A stretch of 64,000 nucleotides of DNA from Sthenelais limicola (GCA_942159475.1 OW804095.1:69220773-69284772), one strand, 5' to 3'; shown: positions 34,798 to 47,757, counted from the stretch's first letter. The notes: generated by a model from the letters alone, not told the origin. A program made the numbers and translations.

Positions 34798-35617
34798 ATG
34801 TATTGTTAGCGTTGTCGTTTCCAAACTCATTAGCATTAACCTCAAGGCTCTGATTGGGTCTCGTTACCATTAAGCCATTACCATTTCGTCGATCTGACCC
34901 ATCGTGGATCTCCTGGGTAGTGGTAGCATCCGAATTTGGAGAAGCCATGATGCCCAAATCGATCTGCTTAATTACCCCAATTCCCTTGATTACTTGAAGA
35001 GCGTGATGGAAAACCCAGTTAGGGGTGGGTAAGTACAACAGGTATACACAGCTAGATGGGCAGGTATAGGTTTATTCCAGAAGTCTCGTACATGGTAAAG
35101 TACACGGTAGCATGCAGCAGGTACAGCATAGCACGATGTGTGCACACAAGCACACACCAAGAAGAACTCTCAAAAGTGACTCAATGACAAGAGAATACAG
35201 GCCCTTTTATAGGGCCAGACATGCAGTTTCCCACCCGGATAGGTCATCCCATAACTTCCAGCAGAACAGGTCATCCAGCCTCATTCGCTCTGGATCCCTG
35301 AGACCTATCCGCAGCATTCATGCCCCATAAATCACCTGGCCCGCTCCTCTGTCGCTCCTCTCCCTCCTCTGACCCTATCCCGCTCACCTCCAAACCAACC
35401 TGAGATAGATGCGAGGAGGAGGTCATTGAAGTAAAGAGGAACAAAAGGGGTTTAGCCCAATTGATGCAACACTTGCAACTAATACATTCAGCCAATACAA
35501 TCAAACAAGTAAAACAATCAAAGAAATACATCAAATGCTGAGTTTCGGGGTGAATAAAAAGGAGTATTAATTGGAGAAAAGGTCACTACAACAATACCCG
35601 ACCTGGCTCCTCCAACA
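34798..35617 (-). mobile_element. LTR (5' LTR plus leader) of an LTR retrotransposon
   Basis: On the - strand the LTR starts TGTTGGAGGAGCC at 35617. It carries a TATA box (TATAAAAGG, 35211-35203) and a polyadenylation signal AATAAA (35076-35071), the U3-R-U5 order expected. It probably ends near 35035. A leader follows, with an ORF starting MASPNSDATTTQEI at 34948 that could be the beginning of gag. It is cut off near 34798, where the zinc-finger gene begins. No reverse transcriptase or second LTR is visible; the far LTR boundary is approximate. Confidence 0.5.
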
Positions 35618-35797
35618 TTATGTATGACATCTAATCTTCTAGTCATACTATCTGTATCAGCCTATCATTGAAACAACATGAACAAATACCAAGTGCAGTT
35701 CTATACATGTTAATGCTGCATGCTGCACGTTAATTCGGAAAAGTCAGTCGGAAAGTGGAGAAAGTTAGTTGTAAAGTCTGCAAAAAGCTGAAAAGAT

Positions 35798-36175
35798 GTC
35801 AGAAAGCCCCGTTTATAGTATAACGGCAAAATGCAAGTTGGAGGTAAATGAGGCAAATATGCTTGTGTTGTATATCAAAACATAGGGCTTGGTGAGAGTA
35901 GAAGAGAACTGAAACCCATTTCTTGACATCTCGATTAGGGCCTGAGATATGGGGGTTGATTATGTCAGAAAGCCCCGTTTATAGTATAACGGCAAAATGC
36001 AAGTTGGAGGTCAATGAGGCTAACATGCTTGTGTTGTATATCAAAACATAGGGCTTGGTGAGAGTAGAAGAGAACTGAAACCCATTTCTTGACATCTCGA
36101 TTAGGGCCTGAGATATGGGGGTTGATTATGTCAGAAAGCTCTGTTTATAGTATAACGGCGAAATGCAAGTTGGAG
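35798..36175. repeat. 166-bp direct tandem repeat, about 2.3 units
   Basis: Units start GTCAGAAAGC at 35798, 35964 and 36130. The first two are nearly identical over 166 bp and the third is partial and more divergent. Confidence 0.95.
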
Positions 36176-37186
36176 CTTAAGAGACAGTAATGTGTTGTCA
36201 TGGCAGATTGAGGATGTTGTCACTAACGTCTTGTATACGCATCACCATGGTAGACCGCAATAGATGACGTTGTCACTAACATCATCCGCTGCACAGCTGT
36301 CACACCGGCTCAGGATTAGCTGATATTATCACTATGTTCATGTTCTTCTCTATTGGATTTACTACCATACATACAACTGTTATACTAAAAGAACTACATA
36401 CAAGTGACATCAGCGTAAGGTATGGGCATGCCACAAAGCATGTGAAAGTATTCTTCATGCTAGAATGCTCCGATTAGCTTGGAGTGAAATATTATTGACC
36501 TTTTCAGTGACAACTACATGCCATCTGACATGTCAGTAAAGATGGCTACTTAATACGGAAAATATTTGACATTATTTGACAGCATTAATTGAGAGAATGT
36601 GGCCTGTGAAAATCAATACAATTTTGATATTGATGATTCTGTTTGTACAAATCATTATCATGTCAATGACACTGACACATATAACTCATGTGTGTGTGCA
36701 GGCACACCAGCTAAGCCTAAGTGTCTGTCATTTGATTTAGAAGACTTGTTTCTGGAGAAGTTGGACGGGATAACTGTCAAAGGGGACATATTTTATCACC
36801 ATATAATATGGATTTCTGTTAGTTTCTGCTGGCTGGATCCTGAGGCTGAGATACACAACTTTGAATTCCAGCAACATGGATTTTCACTTTAATTTAACCG
36901 AAGTCACTTTACATCCAACGATTATGATATATTTTATTGCCCTAAGTGGATGTTAACACCAGTCAGTCAGATTGTCTTATATGACTATGCTATTGTTTCT
37001 AATATCCCCAGAACTTGTGTTCTCCTCTCATAGTGTTGACACCTGTTTTATATACCACCTCGACTCAACCCCATGTGGAAAGACATTGGTCCCCCCATCT
37101 ATGGGGCCAAAGTCTGGGGCCGTTTTTACAAAGCAAAGAATAAAACCAGAAGTAGCAATGTTCTTTCTTTATTGACTTAGTTGATT
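36176..37186. other. No gene recognised
   Basis: Unique AT-rich DNA. An open stretch on the + strand at 36599-36892 has no recognisable motif and I do not call it a gene. Confidence 0.4.
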
Positions 37187-37483
37187 TTAATTAGTTTCAT
37201 TGCGAATAGTTTCAAGTCTTCTTTTCAATAACAGGTATTCTTGCATTTTAATATACAGTGGGTCAACTGTTATCTTTCTTAAATTTGTCTGAGGAACCTC
37301 TGAACTTGGCCTCATATCTTTCTTAACAAATAATTTGGAGGAATGATCCTTAACAGAAATTGAATAATGTTGGACAACAGCTCCTTCCTCTTCAACCTTT
37401 TTCAGTTCCCTTTTTTTCAACTTTTTCTGCATCTTTTGTTTTTTTCTATATGCTTTCTTTGCAGCTGCACTCTTTCGTCCCAT
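37187..37483 (-). CDS. Unrecognised lysine-rich 98-residue ORF
   Basis: Starts MGRKSAAAKKAYRKKQKMQK and continues basic and glutamate-rich (LKKRELKKVEEE) before a mixed C-terminal part (VDPLYIKMQEYLLLKRRLET). The basic start looks like a nuclear or nucleolar tail or a DNA-binding arm. No family recognised. It could be a first exon, a small gene or a transposon ORF; composition favours coding, but there is no supporting promoter or splice evidence. Confidence 0.3.
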   Translation of the reverse strand: MGRKSAAAKKAYRKKQKMQKKLKKRELKKVEEEGAVVQHYSISVKDHSSKLFVKKDMRPSSEVPQTNLRKITVDPLYIKMQEYLLLKRRLETIRNETN

Positions 37484-37679
37484 TTTTGCTACAATGAAAA
37501 TTTAGACAATGCTGTTATCAACAGTATTAATCTATATTTTCTCATTGATCTTTGAATTTGCGTCACAGCTGGGCTACTAGATCAAATGTGGCAACCAGTG
37601 TAAACATAGATTAAGCTGGGTTGCGATAGGTTACAGTGACATAATACTTATTCTTTTCATTAACTTATATAAACATTGC

Positions 37680-38212
37680 TATGATTCTACTGTTGGTTTT
37701 TCACAATCACAATTAGAAAGATAATACAAAACACTAACTAGGACTAGGTTATAAAATGTGAAATTATCATTTCCATGGTCAGGCACCAACGCATATTATG
37801 CATGAATTATGAGATTATACCCCTACAATATCAATAGATTAATATAATTAATAAGGCAGGGGTAAGTGTAAGCTAAGCATGAACTTCTATCCCTGTGATG
37901 CTACTTCTGCCTTTCCACAGTCAATATTAACACACAAACTCAATCTCACCTTTCCACTCAGGGTGAAAGGTTCATACTCAATAGCATCACCTTTCCCTGA
38001 TAAAAGTGGTTAAAGGTTCCAAAAGGTGAAATTAACATTTCCATGGTCAGGCACAAGCGCATGTCATGGGCTTACGGGTTCATTTCTATGATTCTAATGT
38101 TGGTTTTTCACGATCACAATTAGAAAGATAATACAAAACACTTACTAGGGCTAGGTTCTAAAATGTGAAATTATTATTTCCATGGTCAGGCACAAGCGCA
38201 TGTCATGAGCTT
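37680..38212. repeat. Direct duplication, about 410 bp apart
   Basis: 37680-37800 and 38089-38212 share ATGATTCTA(c/a)TGTTGG, AGAAAGATAATACAAAACAC and TTTCCATGGTCAGGCAC. A third partial copy of the last phrase lies at 38038. Confidence 0.85.
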
Positions 38213-39843
38213 ACGGGTTCTGCCTACCTTTCGAATATTGTCTGCTTGGCTGGACAGGCATAAAATAGCTTATGAAAACATGCCATGGACTACTTATATA
38301 CACTCCTTATAATAGTGAATTGATTGCCCAATAAAGGTGGTATTAAAGTGGGAGTGTGCTGTATAAATAGGTAACAGGCAATGTATGTCATATGATCGAT
38401 TTACATGTATTTAGTATGTTAAACGATCTTAGCACCCCAAGGTCTCATCTCTATCAGCGAAATGTACAATTTGTGAAGTAAATATTGTATTTTCATATTC
38501 TTTTCTTTCTGATTTATCAATGTCCCCTATTATGGACCTCACCTAAAGGGGTTGCTATATATATAAGGTTGCATATAACTGTATTATGACCTGTTTGATA
38601 CTAAAGCAGTAACAGAGGTTCTCCTGATTTGTTTGGACGATAATAGAAATATGTAAATGGTACAGGCAACAACTGTAATCCCATTTTCAGCCATTTTCAC
38701 ATTCACTGCCTTGATGAACTTACATTTTTCCATTCAGACATATTCACGTTCAGACTTGGTCACAATCAGACTTTTCAATACTTATCATTTCATAGAGTGA
38801 GTAGACCTATCTATATACAGGTCTACCTGTAATAATTAACACATACATCCTAACAGTTACTTAAGTACACTTTTTTCAATCCGCTGACTAAGGTAGGCCT
38901 ACTGAGCGAGAGAATTATGTGCTATCAGCGCCAGCATATATTGTCCGTTTCACCAGTATTAAACTATGATTTATTTCAATGGTTATCTTGAGTTGAATCA
39001 ACCTCAAGTCAGTCAGATTGTATAATATAAATATAGAAAAAACATGTCGTTCACCCATGCTGCATTCATTATAGACATGAATATATTTAGTGATAACATC
39101 TTGAATGTTTAATATGCAAAGTGACGATTTGGGATATTATTGGACTCTACAGTCCAGTCACTTGAATGGGCTGTATATATAGCTAATACATATAATGTAT
39201 ATGTTTAAATGATCATCATTCACAAAGATATGACATACACAAATAATGTGAAAAACATCAAAATTCGAATTAAATTACATATTTTCGTCAATTTTGCATC
39301 TAAAATCTTATAGTGATTAATCTCCCACCTTATAAATCTTTGAATTAAATTTCTGGAATCGACCACATTATGCACATACAATATATGTATAAGTTTGATT
39401 TTCTGGGTATGTGTAATTTGATAAAACCATACGAGCACTTCTCATGAAACGTTGACAAAATTCCTGGACCTGTATTTCATGATAATGAGTGATTTAGAAA
39501 CAAAAATAGCTTTGTATCTGACAGCTAGATGGACATGGGCACTGAATGTAAGCAAAAACAGAGAATTTATATTTGTTAGGCTTAAAATGGAAGGAAATCT
39601 GAATATTTAGAGAATTATTCATGATTAATAGTAAATGATACTGTTTATTTTTCCAAATATATTGTTTAAGATTTCTGTGTGTGTTGGTACATAAAGAGTG
39701 GTCGTAGGTGGTCACAATCAGCAAATATCATGACAATGCGGTGATAATACTAATAATTTTATCATTTGGTGAAGGGGCTTTTTAAGCCTTATTTACTCTC
39801 TGGCCGTTGTCACTCGTCATTCATAAGATAATCAGTATTGTGC
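38213..39843. other. No gene seen
   Basis: AT-rich DNA without recognised coding sequence, arrays or long inverted repeats. Confidence 0.4.
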
Positions 39844-39982
39844 TATGACATAAACAAAAAGCATGAAAAACATCAGTAGTGGGCTAGCACATGAACACAA
39901 TGGAAGAGGGGATCCAGTTACCAACACGGAGACACCCACTACTGATGTTTTTCATGCTTTTTTTGTTTTTGTTTATGTCATA
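39844..39982. repeat. Long hairpin, about 40-bp arms
   Basis: Arms 39844-39883 (TATGACATAAACAAAAAGCA and onward to CATCAGTAGTGGG) and 39935-39982 pair, the right arm having an extra T-rich insertion. The loop of about 50 nt contains GGATCC. Confidence 0.85.
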
Positions 39983-40130
39983 TCTTTCTCAATTCTGGTC
40001 GTATAAACCTGAAAAAATTGCTGAATGTATTCCTAGGAACAAGCTCCATATTTCTAAAAACTTTGTAAGATTATATGAATATTATTTCTAATGATTTTCT
40101 TAATCGTTGCTAATACACTTTTCTAAATTA
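39960..40130. repeat. Second copy of the 10985-11193 block
   Basis: Shared phrases TTTTTGTTTATGTCATATCTT, GGTCGTATAAACCT, TGTATTCCTA and ATTATTTCTA occur in the same order as at 10985-11193. Confidence 0.7.
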
Positions 40131-41584
40131 TACTGATAATGCTGTAATAGTCCACCTTTTCAGTGAAATAATATTATTGTACCTGAATGCAGTGAATATC
40201 TATAGATGCTTATACCTTGGCGACTATTTGAGATTTCTACAAAATTTCTACAAAATTTCTACAAAACGGAATGGTGCAGGATGCAGGATGACGTCTTTAT
40301 AGCTAGCCTAATAAGGGTTTATTATACTTTTTTTCCAACACAAGAATAATAGCTAATATCATATTCGAATAACATAGGTTCCTGGTATAACGTTACTTTT
40401 CTAAAATACAAATGCAATTTGTTCCTTATTTGTAGGCTGTTGAAATGTATTTTCCCCTACATCCTATGGATATGTCTATGTTCTGAGTCAACAAGTAATT
40501 GTCGTCTGGTCTCCTGCTGAAGAGCGCGAAACCAAACTCCTTTGAGAATAAGATTTGCAACATGGCAACTAAATTTTAAAAAAAAAATTTGATTGAATTT
40601 ATAAATATACATTATCATTGCCAAAACCAAAACGTTTTCATAGGCACAAAAAAAATTGTTGGGATATTTTAAAGGAACCTGGTTTTCATTCTCAGCTCGT
40701 TGGTTAAAACAATATATATACAGGCCTAAGCAACAAACTAGACTAGAGTAGGGCGGGTGTAGGTCTCTAGGCTAATAAGAGGAAATCAAGTTAAATATGA
40801 TATTAAGTTTCATGTCACTTAATACCCCCCTCCCCCATATTCCTTGAATCCTGTATCACAGTTTTTAAGAGCCATCCCACAGGTTTTCTATCTGCAATCC
40901 CAGACCTTCTAAATCCTTTCCCCAAAACCTGTAGGAGTTGTAGGCCCTGGCACAGGCCCAGGCCGTTTTAATCCCGAACTAAACCTGAGCTAGAATACCT
41001 CCTAACCCTACTTCCTGAAAAATGGTATTCCATACCCTATTAAATAACAATTTCACACTGTGACACGTCTACCCAGAAATATTTATATCTTGATCATATG
41101 AACATGCCACTGTGACAAAGAACGGCATTTGCCTTTCTAAATTCCTCAGTTGGAGGCCATTTAGTAACATTATTACACCATCGCTCCTCTGTGTTTGACA
41201 GTCGCACTACTCCCGTCACTTTGCGCGAATCTTTTATGTACATTTCTACTCACCCAAATTGATAGTTAAAATCGCTTCACAAAATAAAGATTGACATAGT
41301 TTTCAAGCTATTTTTCTCAGCTTGCTCCTGGTATAAATGGTATTTCGATATCTGCATTTTTGAATGAGCGACGATCAGGTACATACGGTAATGCTACATT
41401 TAGTTCACACCAGGACGTTGGCGTCATGGCGCATACATTGTGATACATTTTTATACACATAGTCATAGGCCCTTTGCTTTAACATTGTTATTGCCTGCTC
41501 TCAGTGAATCCGTGTCAACCCTACAATAGCACTAACACATAATGGATAATATCAGTATAAAAAGCAATGGAAATCTCAACTTAC
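40131..41584. other. No gene seen
   Basis: AT-rich DNA with a short triplication (TTTCTACAAAA) near 40232-40266. No coding signal. Confidence 0.4.
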
Positions 41585-41765
41585 CTTGTAATAATCAAAG
41601 TAGGCTTATGAGTTATGGCATACGCGGTTCCACTGTTGTCCGTTTCATCTCAGCCTGAGCGTCTGTTGGTAAACATGACCCATATGACGTCAAAAAGACG
41701 CTCCGGAGAGAGCCGAGGTCACCCGAACATACTGCGGCCGTCTTGATTCTTGATGGGTGACGTCA
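41585..41765. promoter_or_regulatory. CG-rich promoter-like segment with two CRE palindromes
   Basis: Two perfect CREB/ATF sites TGACGTCA lie at 41685-41692 and 41758-41765 in a locally CG-rich stretch with GCGGCCG. On the - strand a strong splice donor (ACAAG/GTAAGTTG) follows at 41585/41584, as expected of a 5' exon. On the + strand an ATG and a donor-like ATG/GTGAGTC follow at 41750-41906. It looks like a possible bidirectional promoter; neither transcript is proven. Confidence 0.35.
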
Positions 41766-41905
41766 TTACGCCTGCTACAAATCTGACGTCGTTGATGTTT
41801 TACACATGTATGCATGTCGTCGATGAGGCCGTTGCAAGAAAAGTTCCACCAAGTCTTGATTATTTAATATATGAACCTGAAACCTTGCATAAGTATTCCA
41901 ACATG
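41750..41905 (+). CDS. Candidate first coding exon, unrecognised
   Basis: 52 codons from MMGDVITPATNL through SLDYLIYEPETLHKYSNM to a donor-like GTGAGTC, in phase 0. It overlaps the second CRE. No downstream exon can be joined with confidence; a 27-nt stretch near 42838-42864 bounded by CAG and GTGAGT keeps the phase but is too short to prove. Confidence 0.2.
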
Positions 41906-43289
41906 GTGAGTCTACCGTCATATGGATTTTGCCAATACACTCTGGCTGGATGATAAAATATAGGACGCCGAATCCCTGCAAAATGAGTTTGGATCTGATT
42001 CGTCAATGGCAAATTTCGCTTCAGTGCAACAGTGAGTATGATGAGATTTAGACTGTAACAATGTGTAGCTATAGGATCATTGACTGTAATATGTAATTTA
42101 CGAACAGAAATTAAATGAAAAGTACCGCAATTACATTAAACTTGGAATGTTTCTATAGTGCTTGACAGTCACATTTCTTTATTTATTTGCATTTCACCCC
42201 GAGTTATCCCATTTTCCATACAAGCATATTTTCAGTCTGGCCGACGTCATAATTTGAGTTGTGTTTTGATTTCACTGCTAAACTAGGTCATGCTTTTTGC
42301 AGCTGTTTTTGTAATGTTTTTTTCATTTTTTAGATTCAGTGGTTACAATTGATAGGACCTATATAAACGATATCTTGAAAATAAATAATGGAAATCATAT
42401 CCATTTTCGACCTGAATACAACTCAGACACCAACCCACTATGCATGAAGGGTAGGCTATAGTGATCGAAATCTGAAGGTGAGATTTTAAAATATATATTT
42501 TTTGTTAGCAATGTGAAGAAGAAAATTTATTCAAAATGTTTTTCATTATTTTATTCATCTTGGGTCGTTTTTATAGTGCTTGATAGTCATTATTTTTAAA
42601 CTTTGCAATCAAAACCGATTTATCACCTTTGGAAAATGGCATACCAGTAGGCCTACTGAGTTATGCACAGTCAGAATGTATTGCTAAACATCGACATACT
42701 ATGGCACTGCAGTTTTCACAATGTTCATTGATATTTAACTTTGATTCTCCATTAAACTATTATGGAGGTTTCGTGTTCAAATAATATAATATACTGAATG
42801 TATGCCTTTATTTTAAATTATCTGTGCTCCACATACAGATTACACTGGGAAATCCTGTTTACCCTGTGAGTATCTGCGTCGGAAATCTGGTGTATCTTCA
42901 CTCCACACTGTGTGAGTATCTTTTGATTGTCGGTGCCCGGTATCCACATGCACGATTGTCAGTGACCAGGAGGCGGTGACAAAGGTTGCTGTGTGACAAT
43001 ATATGTTGTATCAAGTAAAGTAAACTATTATAACCTCAAATACCATTTTTACTTGCCTGTACAGACGTTAATTAATAATTCAATATATCTTTTTCATATT
43101 GTAAAATATTCACCTTATATAATACCTTACTAGCAACGATTGCCAAATGAGGTACATATAATGATTTAATAATTATATGATTTTAGGACAGTCAAATAGA
43201 TATGTTCAGGTATTTAATACATTTTAAATTTTGGAAAAGGCTCAAATAGTTTTTGAGTAATGAGCATAAGTATTCGGACATAATTTTAG
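41906..43289. other. No gene recognised
   Basis: AT-rich. The phrase GTGAGTATCT occurs twice near 42865 and 42911, each donor-like. No other structure. Confidence 0.35.
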
Positions 43290-43605
43290 ACATTATTTAG
43301 CTGCTGCCATTAGCATTACCATTAATGCATGGTTATTTGGCTGTAACTTTTCTTCTAGTTGGAATATTTTCACAAACTAAAGAGTGTTATGACCCTTATA
43401 TAAAGACCTATCACGTACACACATAATTACAAACATTACCATTGACTATAATTTTAGACATTATTTAGGCAAATTAGTTATACCTGAGTATAATGAGTAA
43501 TGAGCGGCGCTATGTGTAGAAATTCCAACTAGAAGAAAATTCCAGCTAGAAGAAAAGTTACAGCCAAATAATGAAATAATAATGGCAATGATAATGGCAG
43601 CGGCA
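43290..43605. repeat. Inverted duplication of about 85 bp
   Basis: 43300-43380 (CTGCCATTAGCATTACCATT through TTTGGCTGTAACTTTTCTTC) is repeated in reverse orientation at 43520-43600. TTTTAGACATTATTTAG occurs directly at about 43284 and 43453. Probably a MITE remnant. Confidence 0.75.
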
Positions 43606-46153
43606 ATGATTGACCCTCTGCCTATATACACATATAATCCAATATATTTATAATTAACTGAAATATATAACATTTCCCCCCTCATTATCCTGTTAATGAT
43701 GATCATCATAGTATTGGTATTGTATTGGTTGTTTTATGAAGGTAAATATAAATTCGATTGAAGTATTTAGAGGCAAAATTATTATGGAAATGTTCTCTAT
43801 GCGTCCACACAATATGTTGGGCCTCCCTTAAATTTTCTTCGTTTTTAAGGCCCCAAAATCAAGTTTTCTGATCGCCATGCCTAAATTCCTAGGAAAAAAC
43901 TATGTAAATATGGGGTATTTCTGATGTATTTCAGGTGGGTGGACACGATAAAACCTATGAAAAATGTCCCCAATCATTGTTTCCCATTGAAATGAGCAAA
44001 AAACGATTTTAGGGTCAAATGACGACCAAATGGTGGAATTACTCATTGTATGGTGTATGTATATCATTTATGCATATCTTTACGTGTATCTTTATGTATA
44101 TATGGTATGTACACAGGTATGTATGTATTATGTATGTTATATAAGCATAAAAGATTGCCGAATGCCGACTTTTCCGAATTTCGGCCGAATTGATCCAATT
44201 CGGATGACCAAAGTTCGGTATGTGGGTAAATGGTCTTCCATACTATATAGAGCCACTAGTTGGCTGTGATGGCCGCTCTTTTTTGTCTGAAAGCGCTAAA
44301 AACGATGAGTTTCTGATAAGGTAATAATGGGGGGGGGGTCTGGTAGGTCTGAGAAGCAACAATTTTGATTTTCTCATGTATGGAAATATAGTAAAACCTA
44401 TATTTGTCACATTTGATTGAAGAAATATTAAGTTACATAAAAAGGCCTATGCTACAACGTGGTATAACATAGGCCTACTCTATGCTTGGGAGCCTTTTGA
44501 AGTCGAAATAGTCGAAATAATCACCAAAAAATACCAATAAAAAATTATAAATCAATAGAAATCATAGAAAATAAATGTACAAATCAACACCAAAATATTC
44601 ACCAAAATCAACAATCAGACAAATAGGGGATCGGATCAAGGCCTAACAATTAGAAATAGTCATGAATAAAAATATTCACAGTATTTTGGGTAAAATATAG
44701 GCCACAGAAGTAGGGAAACCGATTTATGCTTTGATCAGACCAGATAAGAATAGCGGATCCTTGTCTCTCCTGTATAATGTACATTATGGTACTCGATTAT
44801 CTATTAGATATTGAGACAAAAGCTCTCTTGTTTTGGTACGAAAAAAGGATGATAAAATATTTCATAATTTAAATGTGTGATTGAAATCACTTGAACTACT
44901 TTTATTGAGGGGTAAAGAAAAGAGTTAATTACACACACTGCCGGTAATGATGAGGTACATACATCATGATAGTCAAAACGATGTTTAATTAATTGAAATT
45001 TCTCAAACATAACAAAAATCGACATAGAAATTATTCCAATAAAATCCAATGAAATACTTTGGTACGATCTGGTTTTACTCAGTTACTGGATGGTGTAAGA
45101 AATTTCAAATGATTTATCTTGTGGTTGCATCTTCAGGCCCACTGCTGGCGCTCCCAAAATCCCGAAACTAATGATAATTGGAGAACAAACCGGTCATCTT
45201 GAACATGTGTTCACCCTAAATTTAGCTAAAATCCATGTCAAAGGAACCCAATGATTATTTGTGTCGGATAATAGATATTTGTGTGTCAAGTAGTTATATA
45301 TTACTATAATTATTTATTTGGTTCTGTCACTTCTAAATTGACAGGGGTTGGCCAAAATTCATTGATTTGACTTGTATACACCTGCACGATCCAATGAATA
45401 TTTGTAAGTCAAGTAGCCATTATACAGTGTTCCTGAGGTCAGTTAAAATGCTGTAAAGGTAATTATGATTCTGGGTTGTTAAGGACCTTAAAAGTCAGAA
45501 ATCTTCCATGTGCACCACTCTAAAACTAGTAGAATGCAGTAGCAGCACTATAACATACATCACTAATTGTACTAAAACATGGTCCCTAACCCACCCAATT
45601 TTGCTGTCAAATCTATCAAGGTCTATTATTTTAATTTCTTTGTATTATTCATAATCATCATACCCATGTAAAATAACTACTTTTGGGCTTGCTGTTGTGT
45701 ATTTTAAAGACCTTTTTTGGCCTGCTAACGACTTTATTTTGTTATTAAAAAGGCAGTAAAAATTGGATTGTCAGAAATTTTGAAGTGGGCTGGGCCTTGG
45801 AACCATATGTTATATTTGTGTCATTTCTTTATCTTAATGTCGCTGTGTTTGATTGGTAATGACTATTTTGGACTTATTATTAACGACTATAGACTTATTA
45901 TTTACTATTCTACATATTACTCATTATATTGGTGGGCACAGGAAATTCTGGCAGGCAAGCTGATTTGCCATGGAACTTGCCCAGAGGGGCAAGCTATTTT
46001 TTTCCCTTATTTCGACCACTGTAATATTAAGTCAAATGGCAAGGTCACTAGATCGATATTACAAGTTGCCCTGTGTGTCAAATGGCTTGGATCGACCATA
46101 AATAGATTGCTAAATTTTCAATGTTAATTAATTTCCATATTTATTTTTTTCAG
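43606..46153. other. No gene recognised; one short shared repeat
   Basis: AT-rich. 44848-44940 (AAAGGATGATAAAATATTTC ... GGGGTAAAGAAAAGAGTTAA) matches 58122-58245 in order, so it is a dispersed repeat fragment. No conserved coding sequence seen. Confidence 0.4.
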
Positions 46154-46290
46154 AGACCAAGGTACATGTAAGCATGCGGTAGCCCTGCTGAGAGACAACA
46201 AGACAGTAGTCTTGAGGTGGGCATCAATGTTACTTCTAAATGGAACCAGCCACGAAAGACACAGCAAACCATCAACATAAACTACTCGAT
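46154..46290 (+). pseudogene. SWIM zinc-finger-like fragment
   Basis: After an acceptor-like TTATTTTTTTCAG the frame reads DQGTCKHAVALLRDNKTV. After a one-base shift it continues VGINVTSKWNQPRKTQQTIN. G-T-C-K-H-x-x-A-L-L is the second half of a SWIM zinc finger (C-x-C ... C-x-H), and a W-N-x-P-R-K tail follows in repeat-encoded SWIM proteins I recall. The first C-x-C pair is not found. It may be an exon fragment of a decayed transposon-linked gene. Confidence 0.35.
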
Positions 46291-47219
46291 TGAGGGGAGA
46301 CTATAGAACTTAGCCATTGCCTGGGACCTAAAAACTGATTGGCCAAAATGTCCAGATGACAGATCAGGAAGTAGAATCGGCCTATATGTACTCTGCAAAG
46401 AATCAGCCTGTCAATGTCTGCAGTTACATGTCCTTAGGCCTTCAGATCAGGATGCAACCATTGGCACAGATCAGGACGCAACTGTTTACCAGCAACCTCC
46501 TTTTGCTCCAAAACCAACAAGAACAATGGCTGATATTGCATTGGTTTTCCAATTAGCCTTAAGTGAATACAATTAAACTTCGCATTTGGGTCAGATTTGT
46601 CAAGTGTGCTATTTTGGCCAAATATTGCATTGTTGTCAATATCTTCTTTAATAATTTATGCAATAACTCATGATCTTTGTATCATTTGATTCCTCTCATC
46701 CCGCCCGTTCATTCCAAATATACTTAACTTAACTTGGGACTAGCTCTCCTCAGTCCTAATTGAACCTAGTGGACCAGCTACCATATGAAGTTACCACAAG
46801 TATGGTGACCGAAGCTGGTATCACACATATAGTAATGGAGTGGTAATACATAATCTTGAATGAAGTAAGACATAAAGCTAGCAATAAGTAGTCTACAACC
46901 TGGTAATAGATAAATACAACGACATAGGGTAAATGTGGAATATGAAAGGGAATGACTCCCACATAATTCAATATGTGGTCAGTTGAACTGGTACTGCCTA
47001 CTGCCGATTGTGCATTGAGTCCTTTACCGTTGGTAATGTATGACTCTGCCGCTGCATTTGTGATTTTCATCCAATAAGATGACCTCATGAAAGTGGTTAA
47101 AATTGTCATACCGAAATATCTGCATTACAACGTCAGGTTCTAATGACATAATATAGTATAACATTACATAATAATGCACAACATTATTAATATGATTATG
47201 TAACCTTATGAATATGAAT
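46291..47219. other. No gene recognised
   Basis: A short in-frame duplication (GATCAGGA(t/c)GCAAC) at 46445 and 46468 lies in an open + strand frame that ends with TAA near 46573. This might be the tail of the SWIM-like gene but cannot be joined to it. Confidence 0.3.
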
Positions 47220-47329
47220 ATTTATTATAGCGCCCACGGTCGGATAGGACGATAAGGAAGGGAAAGGGACGATAAGGAAGTCCTGTGTAGTCCTGGGGAT
47301 TTTTTTGTATTTATTTCACTGTTACTTAT

Positions 47330-47720
47330 TAAAAATGTACTCGAGTATGACAGAGTTATGGATGAAATTATATTTGCACTCATCTTGGTTGACATTGACA
47401 TCTTTATTTACATCATGAGGCCTGTCATGGTGCATTTGCGTATTTCTAAGTGGCGGTTAATCTGACCTGTGTGGGTCAGGACTATATTTCATAGCACAAA
47501 ATTATTTAATTCTGCACTGTCATGTACATTTATTTTGCTTACTGTTATGCAGTAAATTACTTAATAAATGTACTCGAGCATGACAGATTTTGTTTACATC
47601 AATGTCTTTGTTTACATCATGACGCACGTCATGACTCCCATCATGACACATTGGCGTATTTCTACGTGCCGTTTTTTCCGAACCACATGGGTCAGGACTA
47701 TATTTTAGAATGCTTCTCGG
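47330..47720 (+). repeat. Tandem pair of the dispersed TACTCGAG repeat
   Basis: Two units, from ATGTACTCGAGTATGACAG (47335) and ATGTACTCGAGCATGACAG (47568), each end near GGGTCAGGACTATATTT. Inverted, they match the DNA flanking the 21.2-24.9 kb transposon and supply its empty site. Just upstream, GGACGATAAGGAAG is duplicated at 47246 and 47267. Confidence 0.75.
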
Positions 47721-47734
47721 GCACCTATTCTATA

Positions 47735-47757
47735 ACATAAGATAAGATAAGATAAGA
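47735..47757. repeat. (AAGAT)n microsatellite
   Basis: Four to five AAGAT units. Confidence 0.9.

Noticed and set aside
36599..36892. 97-codon ORF on the + strand
   Set aside because: No recognisable domain, irregular composition, no supporting signals.
44160..44220. CG-rich GGCCGAATT palindromic words as a regulatory site
   Set aside because: Too short and isolated to support any particular factor or function.
46756..47109. 117-codon hydrophobic ORF on the - strand
   Set aside because: Hydrophobic because of AT-rich sequence; no conserved membrane-protein motif or neighbour exon.
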